This document shows positions 9,195-17,154 of a DNA stretch of 64,000 nucleotides, in pieces. This DNA is from CAWATZ01 sp963784995 (GTDB lineage: Bacteria > Planctomycetota > Planctomycetia > Gemmatales > Gemmataceae). The notes under the pieces were generated by a model, which was not told the origin of the DNA, did not search any database, and saw only the letters and a list, made by a program, of their open reading frames with translations. The stretch's first letter is position 1. Each line of letters starts with the position of its first letter. A program made the translations under genes and the position numbers. The stretch is taken from positions 186,001 through 250,000 of the forward strand of contig CAWATZ010000011.1 in NCBI GenBank assembly GCA_963784995.1, given 5' to 3'.

Positions 9195-9702
9195 TGTATT
9201 GTCCTCCCTGGGCCAACTTCCTTGCCGGCGAGCCGGCACAGGCGCATCTTGCCTTTCTTCTCGTTCCACGCGGAGGCTGCCGTGCCTTGCGGGCTTTTGG
9301 GAGTTCCGCGGTGCCAGGAGGTGGAAGGGGGGACGTTGTTGTTTCTCCTGGACTTCCCTGTCCAATGCGGTCTATCCTTCCTGCTGTGTTCCATCGGATT
9401 GCGCCAGGCCCCACGGATAACGATTCTCCCTGGTCCCCCCCTCACTCGGCACCTGGCATGACCCCTCAGACTATACACTCCGCAAGGTTCCGCTCCTTTC
9501 GCTGACACAAGCCCGAAGCGCCAGCGCCGGGATGATCCTCCGGTCCCGGCGCTGGCGCTTCGGGCTTGTGTCCGGTCCCGGCGCTTCGGGCTTGTGTGAC
9601 GCCGTCCCGCGGCCAGGTGCGCTTGCTTCTCTTGCCATTGGCCGCGTCAGGCGTCACAATCGATCCCGTCCGCAATGCCAACCTACAACTGGAGCAGCAC
9701 CC
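9195..9702. other. Divergent intergenic region with palindromic repeats
   Basis: 508 bp between the divergent BBP7 gene (-) and the PLP enzyme (+). It must hold both promoters; no convincing -35/-10 pair could be picked. The three-armed repeat at 9504-9597 lies in it. No gene is supported. Confidence 0.6.
9504..9597. repeat. Palindromic repeat family F with a third partial arm
   Basis: Perfect 29-bp inverted arms at 9504-9532 and 9544-9572 (core CCCGAAGCGCCAGCGCCGGG), with an 11-nt spacer. A third arm in the same orientation as the second follows at 9576-9597, lacking 6 internal bases. Each arm contains the internal palindrome GCGC-CA-GCGC. Confidence 0.85.
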
Positions 9703-10752
9703 ATGCCTCTGCCGTCCCTGACCATCAAGGAGTTGCGGCGCGTCGTCCGCAACCTGCCGCGTCTGGACCTGGCCCATCTGCCGACGCCGCTGGAAGAGAT
9801 CGCCACGTTTGCCGACGAGGTTCACGGTCCCCGCCTGTTCATCAAGCGCGACGACTGCACCGGCCTGCTGTTCGGCGGCAACAAGACCCGGCACAACGAA
9901 CTGCTGCTGGGCGATGCCCTCCAGCGCGGCGCCGACATGGTCGTCTGGGGAGCGGGAGTGCAGTCCAACAACTGCCGGCAGACGGCGGCCGCCTGTGCCC
10001 GGCTGGGTCTGGAGTGCCGGCTCTATCTGAGCAAGGGCGCGGAGCCGGCCGGGGTGCAGGGCAATCTGCTGCTGGACTACCTGGTCGGGGCCCGGGTGGA
10101 ACTGGTCGAGGCAGTGCTTGGTCCGGAGCTGGAACGGCTGCTGGCCGAGAAGGCCGAGACGTTCCACAAGGCCGGCCGCCGGCCCTTCGTCTGGGACCGC
10201 AAGCAATGTAATCCGCTGGCGGCGATCAGTTATGCCCTTTGCCTGGCGGAGATCGTGGAGCAGTTCGAGGCGATGGGCTTGCAGCCGTCGTCGGTTTACG
10301 TCTCCTCGGCCGGGCCGACCGGAGCGGGTCTGCTGCTGGGCAAGGCGGTGCTGGGGCTGAACTGTGCGATCCGGCTGTTGGCCCCGATCCGCTGGCCCTG
10401 GAACATGCGCGAGGACCTGGCCGAGATGACCAACAAGGCGGCGACTCTGATCGGGCTGCCGCACCGGATCACCCCGGAAGACGTGGAGCTGAACGAGGAC
10501 TTTCTGGGTCCGGGATACGGCAAATCCTCGCCGGAGGGGGCGGAGGCGCTGCGGCTGCTGGCGATCACGGAAGGCATCCTGCTCGATCCGGTGTACACGG
10601 CCAAGGCGATGGCGGGCCTGATCGCCGACATTCACCATGAGCGGATTGAGCCGGATGACGTGGTCGTCTTCATCCACACCGGCGGCACGCCGGCGGTGTT
10701 CGCCTACGCGGAGGACGTGCTGGCGGAGTACAGGACGACGGAGACGCCCTGA
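9703..10752 (+). CDS. PLP-dependent D-cysteine desulfhydrase / ACC deaminase family enzyme
   Basis: 349 residues from the ATG at 9703, with GGAG 8 nt upstream; the frame is open further upstream through the palindrome, but that part has no family similarity. It is a fold-type II PLP enzyme: FIKRDDCTGLLFGGNKTRHNEL holds the PLP lysine (K61 in GGNKTR), VQSNNCRQTAA the substrate-binding SNN motif, and VSSAGPTGAG plus FIHTGGTPAVFAY the phosphate-binding loop and tail. The family (DcyD, AcdD and relatives) deaminates D-cysteine, L-cysteate or 1-aminocyclopropane carboxylate; sequence alone does not separate these. It is monocistronic, facing uvrB across a palindrome. Confidence 0.88.
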   Translation: MPLPSLTIKELRRVVRNLPRLDLAHLPTPLEEIATFADEVHGPRLFIKRDDCTGLLFGGNKTRHNELLLGDALQRGADMVVWGAGVQSNNCRQTAAACARLGLECRLYLSKGAEPAGVQGNLLLDYLVGARVELVEAVLGPELERLLAEKAETFHKAGRRPFVWDRKQCNPLAAISYALCLAEIVEQFEAMGLQPSSVYVSSAGPTGAGLLLGKAVLGLNCAIRLLAPIRWPWNMREDLAEMTNKAATLIGLPHRITPEDVELNEDFLGPGYGKSSPEGAEALRLLAITEGILLDPVYTAKAMAGLIADIHHERIEPDDVVVFIHTGGTPAVFAYAEDVLAEYRTTETP

Positions 10753-10755
10753 CCA

Positions 10756-10839
10756 CCGAGCCGCGGCACGCAGCGCAGCGGAGTAAGCGGCCGTGCGCCG
10801 CAGGGCCGCTTACTCCGCTGCGCTGCGTGCGCGGCTCGG
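10756..10839. repeat. Palindromic repeat family C, copy 1, at convergent gene ends
   Basis: Inverted arms of 37 and 36 nt (10756-10792, 10804-10839) differ only by one extra G in the left arm; the spacer is 11 nt. The same arms recur at 21224-21312. It fills the 95-bp gap between the PLP enzyme (+) and uvrB (-), so it probably also works as a bidirectional terminator. Confidence 0.88.
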
Positions 10840-10847
10840 CAATTCAG

Positions 10848-12860
10848 TCACCTCCTCCGCCGTCTCGGCTTCTTCTCCTGCGGTGACGCCACCGGCTGCC
10901 CCTTGAGCTGCGAAATGCGATCGCGGAGCTGGGCCGCCCGCTCGAACTCCAGGTTGGCCGCTGCCTCCAGCATCTCCTTGTGCAGCTCCTCCAGGAACTC
11001 CTGCGTGACGTAATCCTCCGCCTCCTGCCCGGCCGCCTCCTGGGCGTACTTGTGGGCGGCGACCACCTCCTCGATGCCCATGTTGATCGCCGACTTGACC
11101 GTCTCCGGCGTGATGCCGTGCGTGCGGTTGTACTCCAGCTGCAACTCCCGCCGGCGATTGGTCTCCTCGATGGCCTTCTGCATCGAGTCGGTGACGCGGT
11201 CGGCGTAGAGGATGACCTCGGCGTTGACGTTGCGGGCGGCCCGGCCGATGGTCTGGATCAGCGAGGTGCCGCTGCGCAGGAAGCCCTCCTTGTCCGCGTC
11301 GAGGATGGCCACCAGCGACACCTCCGGCAGGTCGAGGCCCTCGCGCAGCAGGTTGACGCCCACCAGCACGTCAAACGCCCCTTCGCGCAGCTCGCGCAGC
11401 ACCTGCACGCGCTCGATGGCGTCCAGCTCGGAGTGCAGCCATTTGCAGCGCAGCCCCGACTCGCGGAAGTAATTGCTCAGGTCCTCGGCCAGCCGCTTGG
11501 TGAGGGTGGTGACCAGCACGCGCTCCTTGATCTCGGCCCGCTTGCGGATCTCGCCGGTGAGGTCGGCCACCTGGCCGCGGGCCGGGCGGACGTGCAGCAG
11601 CGGATCGACCAGACCGGTCGGCCGGATGATCTGCTCGACCACCTCGCCGCCGCACCGCTCGATCTCATAGGCCGCCGGCGTCGCCGACAGGAACAGCACC
11701 TGCTTGACGCGCTTCTCCCACTCGTCGAAGCGCAGCGGCCGATTGTCCAGGGCGCTGGGCAAGCGAAACCCGTGCTCGACCAGGGTGACCTTCCGGCTGT
11801 GATCGCCGGCGAACATGCCGCGCACCTGCGGCAAGGTCGCATGCGATTCATCGACCACCATCAGGAAGTCGTCGGGGAAGAAGTCGAGCAGCGTGTACGG
11901 CGGCTCGCCGGGAGCGCGACCGCTGAACCAGCGGGCGTAGTTCTCGACGCCGGGACAGTGGCCGACCTCCAGGAGCATCTCCATGTCAAAGCGCGTCCGG
12001 GCCGACAGCCGCTGTGCCTCCAGCAGCTTGCCCTCGTTCTTGAACACCTCCAGCCGCTGGTCCAGCTCGCCGCGAATCCCTTCCACCGCCTGCTTGACGC
12101 GCTCCTCCGGAGTGACAAAGTGCTTGGCCGGATAGATATACATCTCGTCCATCTGCTTGATCGTCGCCCCCGTCAGAGGGTTAATCACACTCAGGCTATC
12201 CACTTCATCGCCGAACAGCTCGATGCGGAAACCGAACTCCTCGTAGGCCGGCCAGACCTCGACGACGTCGCCGCGCACCCGGAACTTGCCGCGTGAGAAG
12301 TCCACGTCGTTGCGGGAGTATTGAATGTCCACCAGGCGCAGCAGCAGTTTCTCGCGCGGTTCGATCTCGCCCTTGACGAGGCGGATCATCATGCGCTTGT
12401 AGTCGCTGGGCGAGCCCAGGCCGTAGATACACGAGACGCTGGCGACGATGACCACGTCCTCCCGGCTGACGAGGGAGCTGGTGGCCGCCAGACGGAGGCG
12501 GTCGATGTTCTCGTTGATGAGGGCGTCCTTCTCGATGTAGATGTCGCGCTGGGGGATGTAGGCTTCGGGCTGGTAGTAGTCGTAGTAGCTGACGAAGTAG
12601 TGGACCGCGTTGCGCGGAAAGAAGCCGCGAAACTCCTTGTAGAGCTGGGCCGCCAGGGTCTTGTTGTGAGCCAGGACGAGGGTTGGTTTGGAGATCTGCG
12701 AAATCACGTGCGCTGTTGAGTATGTCTTACCTGTGCCGGTTGCTCCGAGCAGGGTCTGGCACGGCCGGCCTTCCTGGAATCCCTGCACCAGCTTCGCGAT
12801 GGCCTGGGGCTGGTCCCCGGCCGGCTGAAACGGACTCACCAGCTCGAACTTGGCTGCCAT
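10848..12860 (-). CDS. uvrB: Excinuclease ABC subunit B
   Basis: 670 residues from the ATG at 12860 (GGAGGAACCG before it), the usual UvrB length. It is the damage-verifying helicase of nucleotide excision repair and works with UvrA and UvrC. Visible motifs are Walker A LLGATGTGKT (residues 37-46), the beta-hairpin region YYDYYQPEAYIPQ, DESH in VVDESHATLPQ, helicase motifs VLFLSATPAAYE, VGVNLLREGLDLPEV and QTIGRAARN, and the C-terminal UVR domain (MLEAAANLEFERAAQLRDRI) that contacts UvrC. A basic tail KKPRRRRR ends it. It stands alone; uvrA and uvrC are not in the window. Confidence 0.98.
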   Translation of the reverse strand: MAAKFELVSPFQPAGDQPQAIAKLVQGFQEGRPCQTLLGATGTGKTYSTAHVISQISKPTLVLAHNKTLAAQLYKEFRGFFPRNAVHYFVSYYDYYQPEAYIPQRDIYIEKDALINENIDRLRLAATSSLVSREDVVIVASVSCIYGLGSPSDYKRMMIRLVKGEIEPREKLLLRLVDIQYSRNDVDFSRGKFRVRGDVVEVWPAYEEFGFRIELFGDEVDSLSVINPLTGATIKQMDEMYIYPAKHFVTPEERVKQAVEGIRGELDQRLEVFKNEGKLLEAQRLSARTRFDMEMLLEVGHCPGVENYARWFSGRAPGEPPYTLLDFFPDDFLMVVDESHATLPQVRGMFAGDHSRKVTLVEHGFRLPSALDNRPLRFDEWEKRVKQVLFLSATPAAYEIERCGGEVVEQIIRPTGLVDPLLHVRPARGQVADLTGEIRKRAEIKERVLVTTLTKRLAEDLSNYFRESGLRCKWLHSELDAIERVQVLRELREGAFDVLVGVNLLREGLDLPEVSLVAILDADKEGFLRSGTSLIQTIGRAARNVNAEVILYADRVTDSMQKAIEETNRRRELQLEYNRTHGITPETVKSAINMGIEEVVAAHKYAQEAAGQEAEDYVTQEFLEELHKEMLEAAANLEFERAAQLRDRISQLKGQPVASPQEKKPRRRRR

Positions 12861-13289
12861 CGGTTCCTCCGTCTTGGATGCCGCACCTGCTCGCCGATCC
12901 GGGCAGGCATCTCCAGGAGACAAACTCTGCTAATCGTCATTTGTTTAGTATAGCAAAAAAAGCCAGGGCTCACGAGAGAATTCGATTGTCCCGATCGGTT
13001 CAGAAAAGTCAGCATGGGAAGAGTGCCGGGATGGCGGCTGCCCGCAGTGCCATTCTCGATACCTTGGTCCGAATCTTCAAGAGCGGCCCTACGACAACGG
13101 CGATGGAACTCTCGCAAGGGTGCCGCTCAAGAGCTTCGTCGCGGCGAGCCACGAGTGGGTGCGCCGTGGCTCAAGTTTGTCTGATCTTGTCGGGAATGTC
13201 CAAACCCGCTGGAAGAAGGCGGAAAAACGACCTGGAAGCTCGGCGTGACTCAGTCACGTGAATGGGCTGCTGCAGGGTCTGGGTTGGCG
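12861..13289. other. uvrB upstream region
   Basis: 429 bp between the start of uvrB (-) and the end of the S1-domain gene (-). Reading the minus strand there is a TATACT (12948-12953) after a T-run, about 90 nt before the uvrB start, which could be a -10 element; no good -35 lies at the right distance and no obvious LexA-type palindrome is seen. The rest shows nothing I can support as a gene. Confidence 0.4.
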
Positions 13290-13822
13290 CTACTTCCCCC
13301 CGAGAGTAAGGAACATCTCTTGTTGCTTACGCTTGACGGATTGCACAATCACCTCAAGCACTTGCCCTTGGGTCAACACCTCGCACGGGTGCTTCACCAA
13401 GCCACTGCTCTGGAGTGCGCTGGTGAGGATGAGCCCTTCAATCCCAGGCTCAAGCCGGACCCAGGCCCCGTAGCTCATCAGATTGACTACTTCCCCACGA
13501 TGACGACTACCGACCGGATATCGCTCTTCAATCTTCGCCCAAGTCTCCCAGTTGCAGATTGGCGAACTCAAGCAGATCCTTCTCGTAGCAGAGTCGATCC
13601 CAAGGATGGCGAAGTACCCAGTCACTCCCGGCGAGGGAAGCAAGGGCCGTGGCTCCAGGGCACGTCTTGGTAATGGATTTGCCCCTCCACACCGCCGAGA
13701 TCGACGAAGGCGGTGGTGGTTGCCAGTTGTGTGACGGTTCCCGGGACAACGTCCCCAACATTATAGAACTGAACGAACTCGTCCCAAGCACTGCAGGATT
13801 CTGTCTCTACCGGCTCTGGCAA
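13290..13822 (-). CDS. Small S1 RNA-binding-domain protein (one apparent frameshift)
   Basis: Two S1 domains in tandem. The first (about 13822-13540) contains VGDVVPGTVTQLATTTAFVDLGGVEGQIH and ends in AILGIDSATRRICLSS; the second contains GSRHRGEVVNLMSYGAWVRLEPGIEGLI and LEVIVQSVKRKQQEMFLTL. These match the repeated modules of ribosomal protein S1. The frame changes near 13640 (PWSHGPCFP to VTGYFAILGID), and the total length is one base short of a multiple of three. The start is uncertain: no ATG lies upstream in frame, but a TTG at 13822 is preceded by GGGGGAGG. At about 177 residues it is far shorter than RpsA, so it is an S1-like RNA-binding protein rather than the ribosomal one, or a decayed relic. 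Confidence 0.6.
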
Positions 13823-13932
13823 CTCAACGCCCTCCCCCGGAGACGCAACCTTCCACTAACCTCAGCCGACGGTCCACTCTGGTCTACTGCGACTGACAAC
13901 TCTTGTCCCGTCTCAACAGCTGATTCCTAATA

Positions 13933-14107
13933 CTCCTGTGCGGGATGGTTTTTGGATGCCCCGGGCTTGCCCCGGGGAGGTTCACGCTGGCTGCTACTTC
14001 GACAAGGAAAGCCGAAGGGGTTTTTCTCCGCTGGCCGCCGTAGTGACGAACGTGAACCTCCCCGGGGCAAGCCCGGGGCATCCATTCCCCTGTATCTCGC
14101 ACAGGAG
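13933..14107. repeat. Bipartite palindromic element E (arms are hairpins themselves)
   Basis: Perfect 34-bp inverted arms at 13953-13986 and 14051-14084, enclosed by a further 10-bp pair (CTCCTGTGCG at 13933, CGCACAGGAG at 14098). Each arm contains CCCCGGG-CTTG-CCCCGGGG, a hairpin in its own right. The 64-nt centre is unlike that of family D, but the arm design (hairpin with CTTG loop) is the same. Confidence 0.85.
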
Positions 14108-14112
14108 AACTA

Positions 14113-14216
14113 AGAAGCGCTGACGGCAAGGCGAGCGGCGCGGCGTCAGCCCGCCGGTAGGCAGCCTCCTACCGGCGGGCTGACGCCGCGCCGCTCGCCT
14201 TGCCGTCAGTGCCTCT
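14113..14216. repeat. Palindromic repeat family B, copy 1 (42-bp perfect stem)
   Basis: Arms 14120-14161 and 14168-14209 are perfectly complementary over 42 bp with only a 6-nt loop, and pairing continues imperfectly to 14113/14216. The core GGCGAGCGGCGCGGCGTCAG recurs at 17069, 51483 and 54570. Confidence 0.92.
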
Positions 14217-14413
14217 AAGATTCCGCAGCTTGAGCAGCCAGGCGGTACTTGCCAGCGGCCCGGACAGTTGCACACCCGCCCGGTGATTATAACCAGCCTG
14301 GCCCTCTCTACCAGAAAAAACTCGCAAGTTTTCTTCAAGGAAGCGTTCTTCAGATGAGGAGGTTGGTTTCCAGCCGAGACCTCAACGCGATTCCTCATCA
14401 GGAGATTCTTCCC

Positions 14414-14773
14414 ATGTTCAAGATCCTTTCTCTGACGGGACTTGGCCTGCTCACGGCTTGCCTGGTCCTGGCGACCCCTTCGGTCAGCCATGCACAGTAT
14501 TATCCCTCCGTCGTCGGCGCTCCCTATCCGGGCTATGGCTACGCGCCTAGCTATGGGACCTTGGCTCCCGGCTACGCCCCCGGGTATGGCGGCTACACGC
14601 CTGGAGTTGGAATTTACACGCCCGGCTTCGGTCTCACCATTTCGGGCTACCCCGGCTACGGCGGCTACGGCGGCGGGTATGGCGGCTACGCCCCCCGCTA
14701 CAATTACGGCTACGGCGGTTACGGCTACGGGTACGGCAATCACTGGGGTCATCATCACGGCTGGCGGCGCTGA
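14414..14773 (+). CDS. Small secreted Gly/Tyr-rich protein
   Basis: 119 residues from the ATG at 14414 (AGGAGA 8 nt before). A signal peptide, MFKILSLTGLGLLTACLVLA, runs to a likely cut after SHA; LTAC inside the core looks like a lipobox, but the hydrophobic stretch continues past it. The mature part is made of GYGGYGGGYGG-type repeats with Pro, Ala and Tyr, and ends in GNHWGHHHGWRR. No domain is recognised. Such Gly/Tyr-rich secreted peptides may be structural or cell-surface components; the His/Trp tail could bind metal. Function unknown. Confidence 0.7.
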   Translation: MFKILSLTGLGLLTACLVLATPSVSHAQYYPSVVGAPYPGYGYAPSYGTLAPGYAPGYGGYTPGVGIYTPGFGLTISGYPGYGGYGGGYGGYAPRYNYGYGGYGYGYGNHWGHHHGWRR

Positions 14774-14803
14774 CCGGCGCCACGGACGGTCCTTCCACAA
14801 CGA

Positions 14804-14837
14804 ACCAGGACTCACGAGGGAAGTCGTGAGTCCTGGT
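14804..14837. terminator. Bidirectional hairpin terminator
   Basis: A perfect 14-bp stem (ACCAGGACTCACGA / TCGTGAGTCCTGGT) with a 6-nt loop, midway between the stop of the Gly/Tyr-rich gene (+) and the stop of the next gene (-). No U-run follows on either side. Confidence 0.6.
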
Positions 14838-14865
14838 CTCGATCCAATCCGATTGCCAGCGCAGG

Positions 14866-16932
14866 CTACGGTTTGCGTTCCTGCTTCCGGCGTTGCTCCT
14901 CGGCCTGCCGGCGTTGCTCCTCCTGCTTGCGGCGTTCCACTTCCACTTGCCTTCGCAATTCCTCATTCCGGCGGAGTTCCTCGATCGTTCGCTCCTGTTC
15001 CTTCAGGGCCCGGATGGCCGCCTCCCGGGCCGCTTGGGCCTCACGCTCGGCGGCCGTGGCCTCCCGGGCCTTTTCGGCCGGGAGGGCCTGTCCAGGTGCA
15101 ACCTGACCGACCTTCTTCCCGGGGAACACTCGCGGCTGCATCTGCTCGCGCAGCTGGCTCAGCACCATCTCCACCCACAGGTCGATGATGCGCGGGGCAG
15201 CCGGACGCAGCGCCGGCTGGCGGACGGTCAGGAGCAGCTGCTCCGGCTTGCGCTGCACGGTCAGCACCAGCGGCGGCAAGTCGGTGATGGCTTTGCGGTA
15301 GGCCTCGACCACCTTGTCCGGCATGGCCGGAGGCGCGTCCTCTTTCGGTTTCGCCGGCTTCTCCTGGCCGGGGACCGGCGGCGGCACCTCGAAGCGCCGT
15401 TCCCGGATCAGCCCCATCTCCTGCACGCCCTTCAGCACCAGCGTCCCCAGGGCGCCGACGCCCAGGACGACGGGTTTGTCCACGTCCTTCAGCGCCGCGG
15501 CCACCTTCTCCTGGGCCAGCAGCCCGTCCTTCTTGCCCGCGGCGAGCAGGGCCGCGGCCACGCCATCCTTGTCCAGAGACTGGTCCAGGCCCAGCACCAC
15601 CAGGTTGCCGCGCCGGCCCAGGAGCGGCGGCATCCGCGTGGGCAGCTCGACCAGGCGCGGCAACGCCTTCTCCTCCAGGAAGCGGGCGGCCTCGGCGTCG
15701 GTCGCTTGCACGGCCAGCACGGCCCTCAGCGGGCCAAGCCCCTTCTGGCCACGAGGGGCCAGGATCAGACTGACGCCGCTGATCTTGGCCAGCACGTCCT
15801 TGCCCAGCTTCAGGTTCAGCTTCTCCTCCAGCTCGCCCAGCTTCTTGCTCGGCACCTCCTCCGCCTCCACGCCGTAGGCCCGGGCCATGCCGTCGAGCAG
15901 CGCCAGCAGCCGCTCCAGGAACTTTGGGTCTCCCAGATTGACGGTCAGGGCCAGGGCGGCGTCCTTCGGAGCGGCCTGGAGCCATTCCACCTTCACCCCT
16001 TGATCGCCCAGCAGCTCCAGCACCGGGCTCTTCTGCCGTGGATCGAGCTGCAGCTGGCCGCGCAGCTCCAGCGCGCCCCGGTCCAGCGACAGGCTGGCCG
16101 TCACCCCACGCAGGGCGGCCGGGTTGAGCGCCGCCTTGAAGGCGAGCCAGTCGGCCTTGTCGAAGTTGCCCGGCTTCTTGAAGATCTCGTCCAGCTGGGC
16201 GGCCAGGGCATCGACGTTGGCATAGCCGAACAGACCGGGCCGATCGCGCAGAGCGGCGGCGTTGCGATACGCGGCCACGTTGGCCAGCGAGGGGTCGGCC
16301 ACCTTCCCCTTGGCCCGGCGGATGACGTCCTTGACCGCATCGGTCGAGGAGGCCAGGATCACCAGGCCCGGCAGTTGGGCGACCACGGGGCCCCTTTCCA
16401 CCTCCTCCGGGGGGGCCTCGTCTCCCTTCTTGCGGAAAATCTGACGTTTCTCGCGATACAGGGCCACGCCCTCCACCTCGGCGACGATCTGGGCCTGAGA
16501 CAGCAGCGTGAACGACCGGGCGAACAGGCCCACAAAGTTGCAGTCGCCGGTCTGGATCAGACCGACCACCTCGGGCGTGCCGTCCTTGCTGAAGCCGGTA
16601 AGCGCCACGGCACCGCCGCCGATCCGACCGGCCTCGGCAATCATCTCGGGGCTGAACATCAGGCCGACGATGCCCACTTCTTCGGTCATCCAGAACCGGC
16701 CCTCCCCTTGCAGGCTCGCCCGGAACCGGGCCATCACCCGGGGCATGTCGTCCACCGCCGAGCCCTTGATCAGGGCCATCACTTCGCGCGACAGCCGTTC
16801 CGGCTGCCGGACCTCCAGACAGGCCAGCGTGCCTGCCGGCAGCAGATCGACAATGTCCTTGTTGCCCTGGGCCTGGACGGGGACAGTCCAGCCCAGCAGC
16901 AGGAGCAGCAAGCCGCCAGTGCAACGCCTCAT
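14866..16932 (-). CDS. Secreted protein of unknown function with C-terminal coiled coil
   Basis: 688 residues from the ATG at 16932 (GAGGAG upstream). The signal peptide MRRCTGGLLLLLLGWTVPVQAQG is clear. The long middle (about 25-600) is an alternation of hydrophobic strands and Ala/Leu/Lys-rich helices with phrases such as LPAGTLACLEVRQPERL, PGLVILASSTDAVKDVI and KPVVLGVGALGTLVLKGVQEM; this resembles planctomycete-specific exported proteins of unknown fold and I do not recognise a family. The last 90 residues are a highly charged Glu/Arg/Gln coiled coil (ERTIEELRRNEELRRQ...). It is likely periplasmic and self-associating through the coiled coil. It is followed on the same strand by no partner; rho lies upstream across a palindrome. 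Confidence 0.75.
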   Translation of the reverse strand: MRRCTGGLLLLLLGWTVPVQAQGNKDIVDLLPAGTLACLEVRQPERLSREVMALIKGSAVDDMPRVMARFRASLQGEGRFWMTEEVGIVGLMFSPEMIAEAGRIGGGAVALTGFSKDGTPEVVGLIQTGDCNFVGLFARSFTLLSQAQIVAEVEGVALYREKRQIFRKKGDEAPPEEVERGPVVAQLPGLVILASSTDAVKDVIRRAKGKVADPSLANVAAYRNAAALRDRPGLFGYANVDALAAQLDEIFKKPGNFDKADWLAFKAALNPAALRGVTASLSLDRGALELRGQLQLDPRQKSPVLELLGDQGVKVEWLQAAPKDAALALTVNLGDPKFLERLLALLDGMARAYGVEAEEVPSKKLGELEEKLNLKLGKDVLAKISGVSLILAPRGQKGLGPLRAVLAVQATDAEAARFLEEKALPRLVELPTRMPPLLGRRGNLVVLGLDQSLDKDGVAAALLAAGKKDGLLAQEKVAAALKDVDKPVVLGVGALGTLVLKGVQEMGLIRERRFEVPPPVPGQEKPAKPKEDAPPAMPDKVVEAYRKAITDLPPLVLTVQRKPEQLLLTVRQPALRPAAPRIIDLWVEMVLSQLREQMQPRVFPGKKVGQVAPGQALPAEKAREATAAEREAQAAREAAIRALKEQERTIEELRRNEELRRQVEVERRKQEEQRRQAEEQRRKQERKP

Positions 16933-17068
16933 CGTTCGCTCCTCAAGATAAGGGAGTTCCCGTTCGTCACTTCCAGAGAGGACAGATTGGATCATAACCG
17001 CGGCAGGAGGGGATGGCCAGCAAAATTCGGAAGGGCGTCGCTGGTCGCTGGTGGTGAGTTCCGAACCG

Positions 17069-17141
17069 AAGGCGAGCGGCGCGGCGTCAGCCCGCCGGTG
17101 CGAGGCTGCTACCGGCGGGCTGACGCCGCGCCGCTCGCCTT
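17069..17141. repeat. Palindromic repeat family B, copy 2
   Basis: A perfect 31-bp stem (17069-17099 with 17111-17141) and 11-nt loop, 13 nt after the rho stop codon on the minus strand. The sequence to the right (CTATTAGTGGTTCTAA) resembles the right flank of copy 1 (AGTGCCTCTAA), suggesting the element extends a little beyond the stem. Confidence 0.9.
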
Positions 17142-17154
17142 TCTATTAGTGGTT

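Larger units (their letters stand above)
13823..14413. other. Intergenic region carrying two adjacent palindromic elements
   Basis: 591 bp between the S1-domain gene (-) and the Gly/Tyr-rich gene (+). Two different palindromic elements sit back to back (13933-14107 and 14113-14216). To their right, 14268-14293 has TTGCAC and TATAAC, but spaced only 14 nt, so it is a weak promoter candidate for the downstream gene. No other gene is seen. Confidence 0.6.

Noticed and set aside
12861..13289. A LexA box before uvrB
   Set aside because: No dyad of a known LexA type could be found; the only signal is a -10-like TATACT without a matching -35.
14110..14220. CTAAGA on both sides of palindrome B copy 1 as a target-site duplication
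   Set aside because: Part of the hexamer belongs to the imperfect extension of the inverted repeat itself, so it is not independent of the palindrome.
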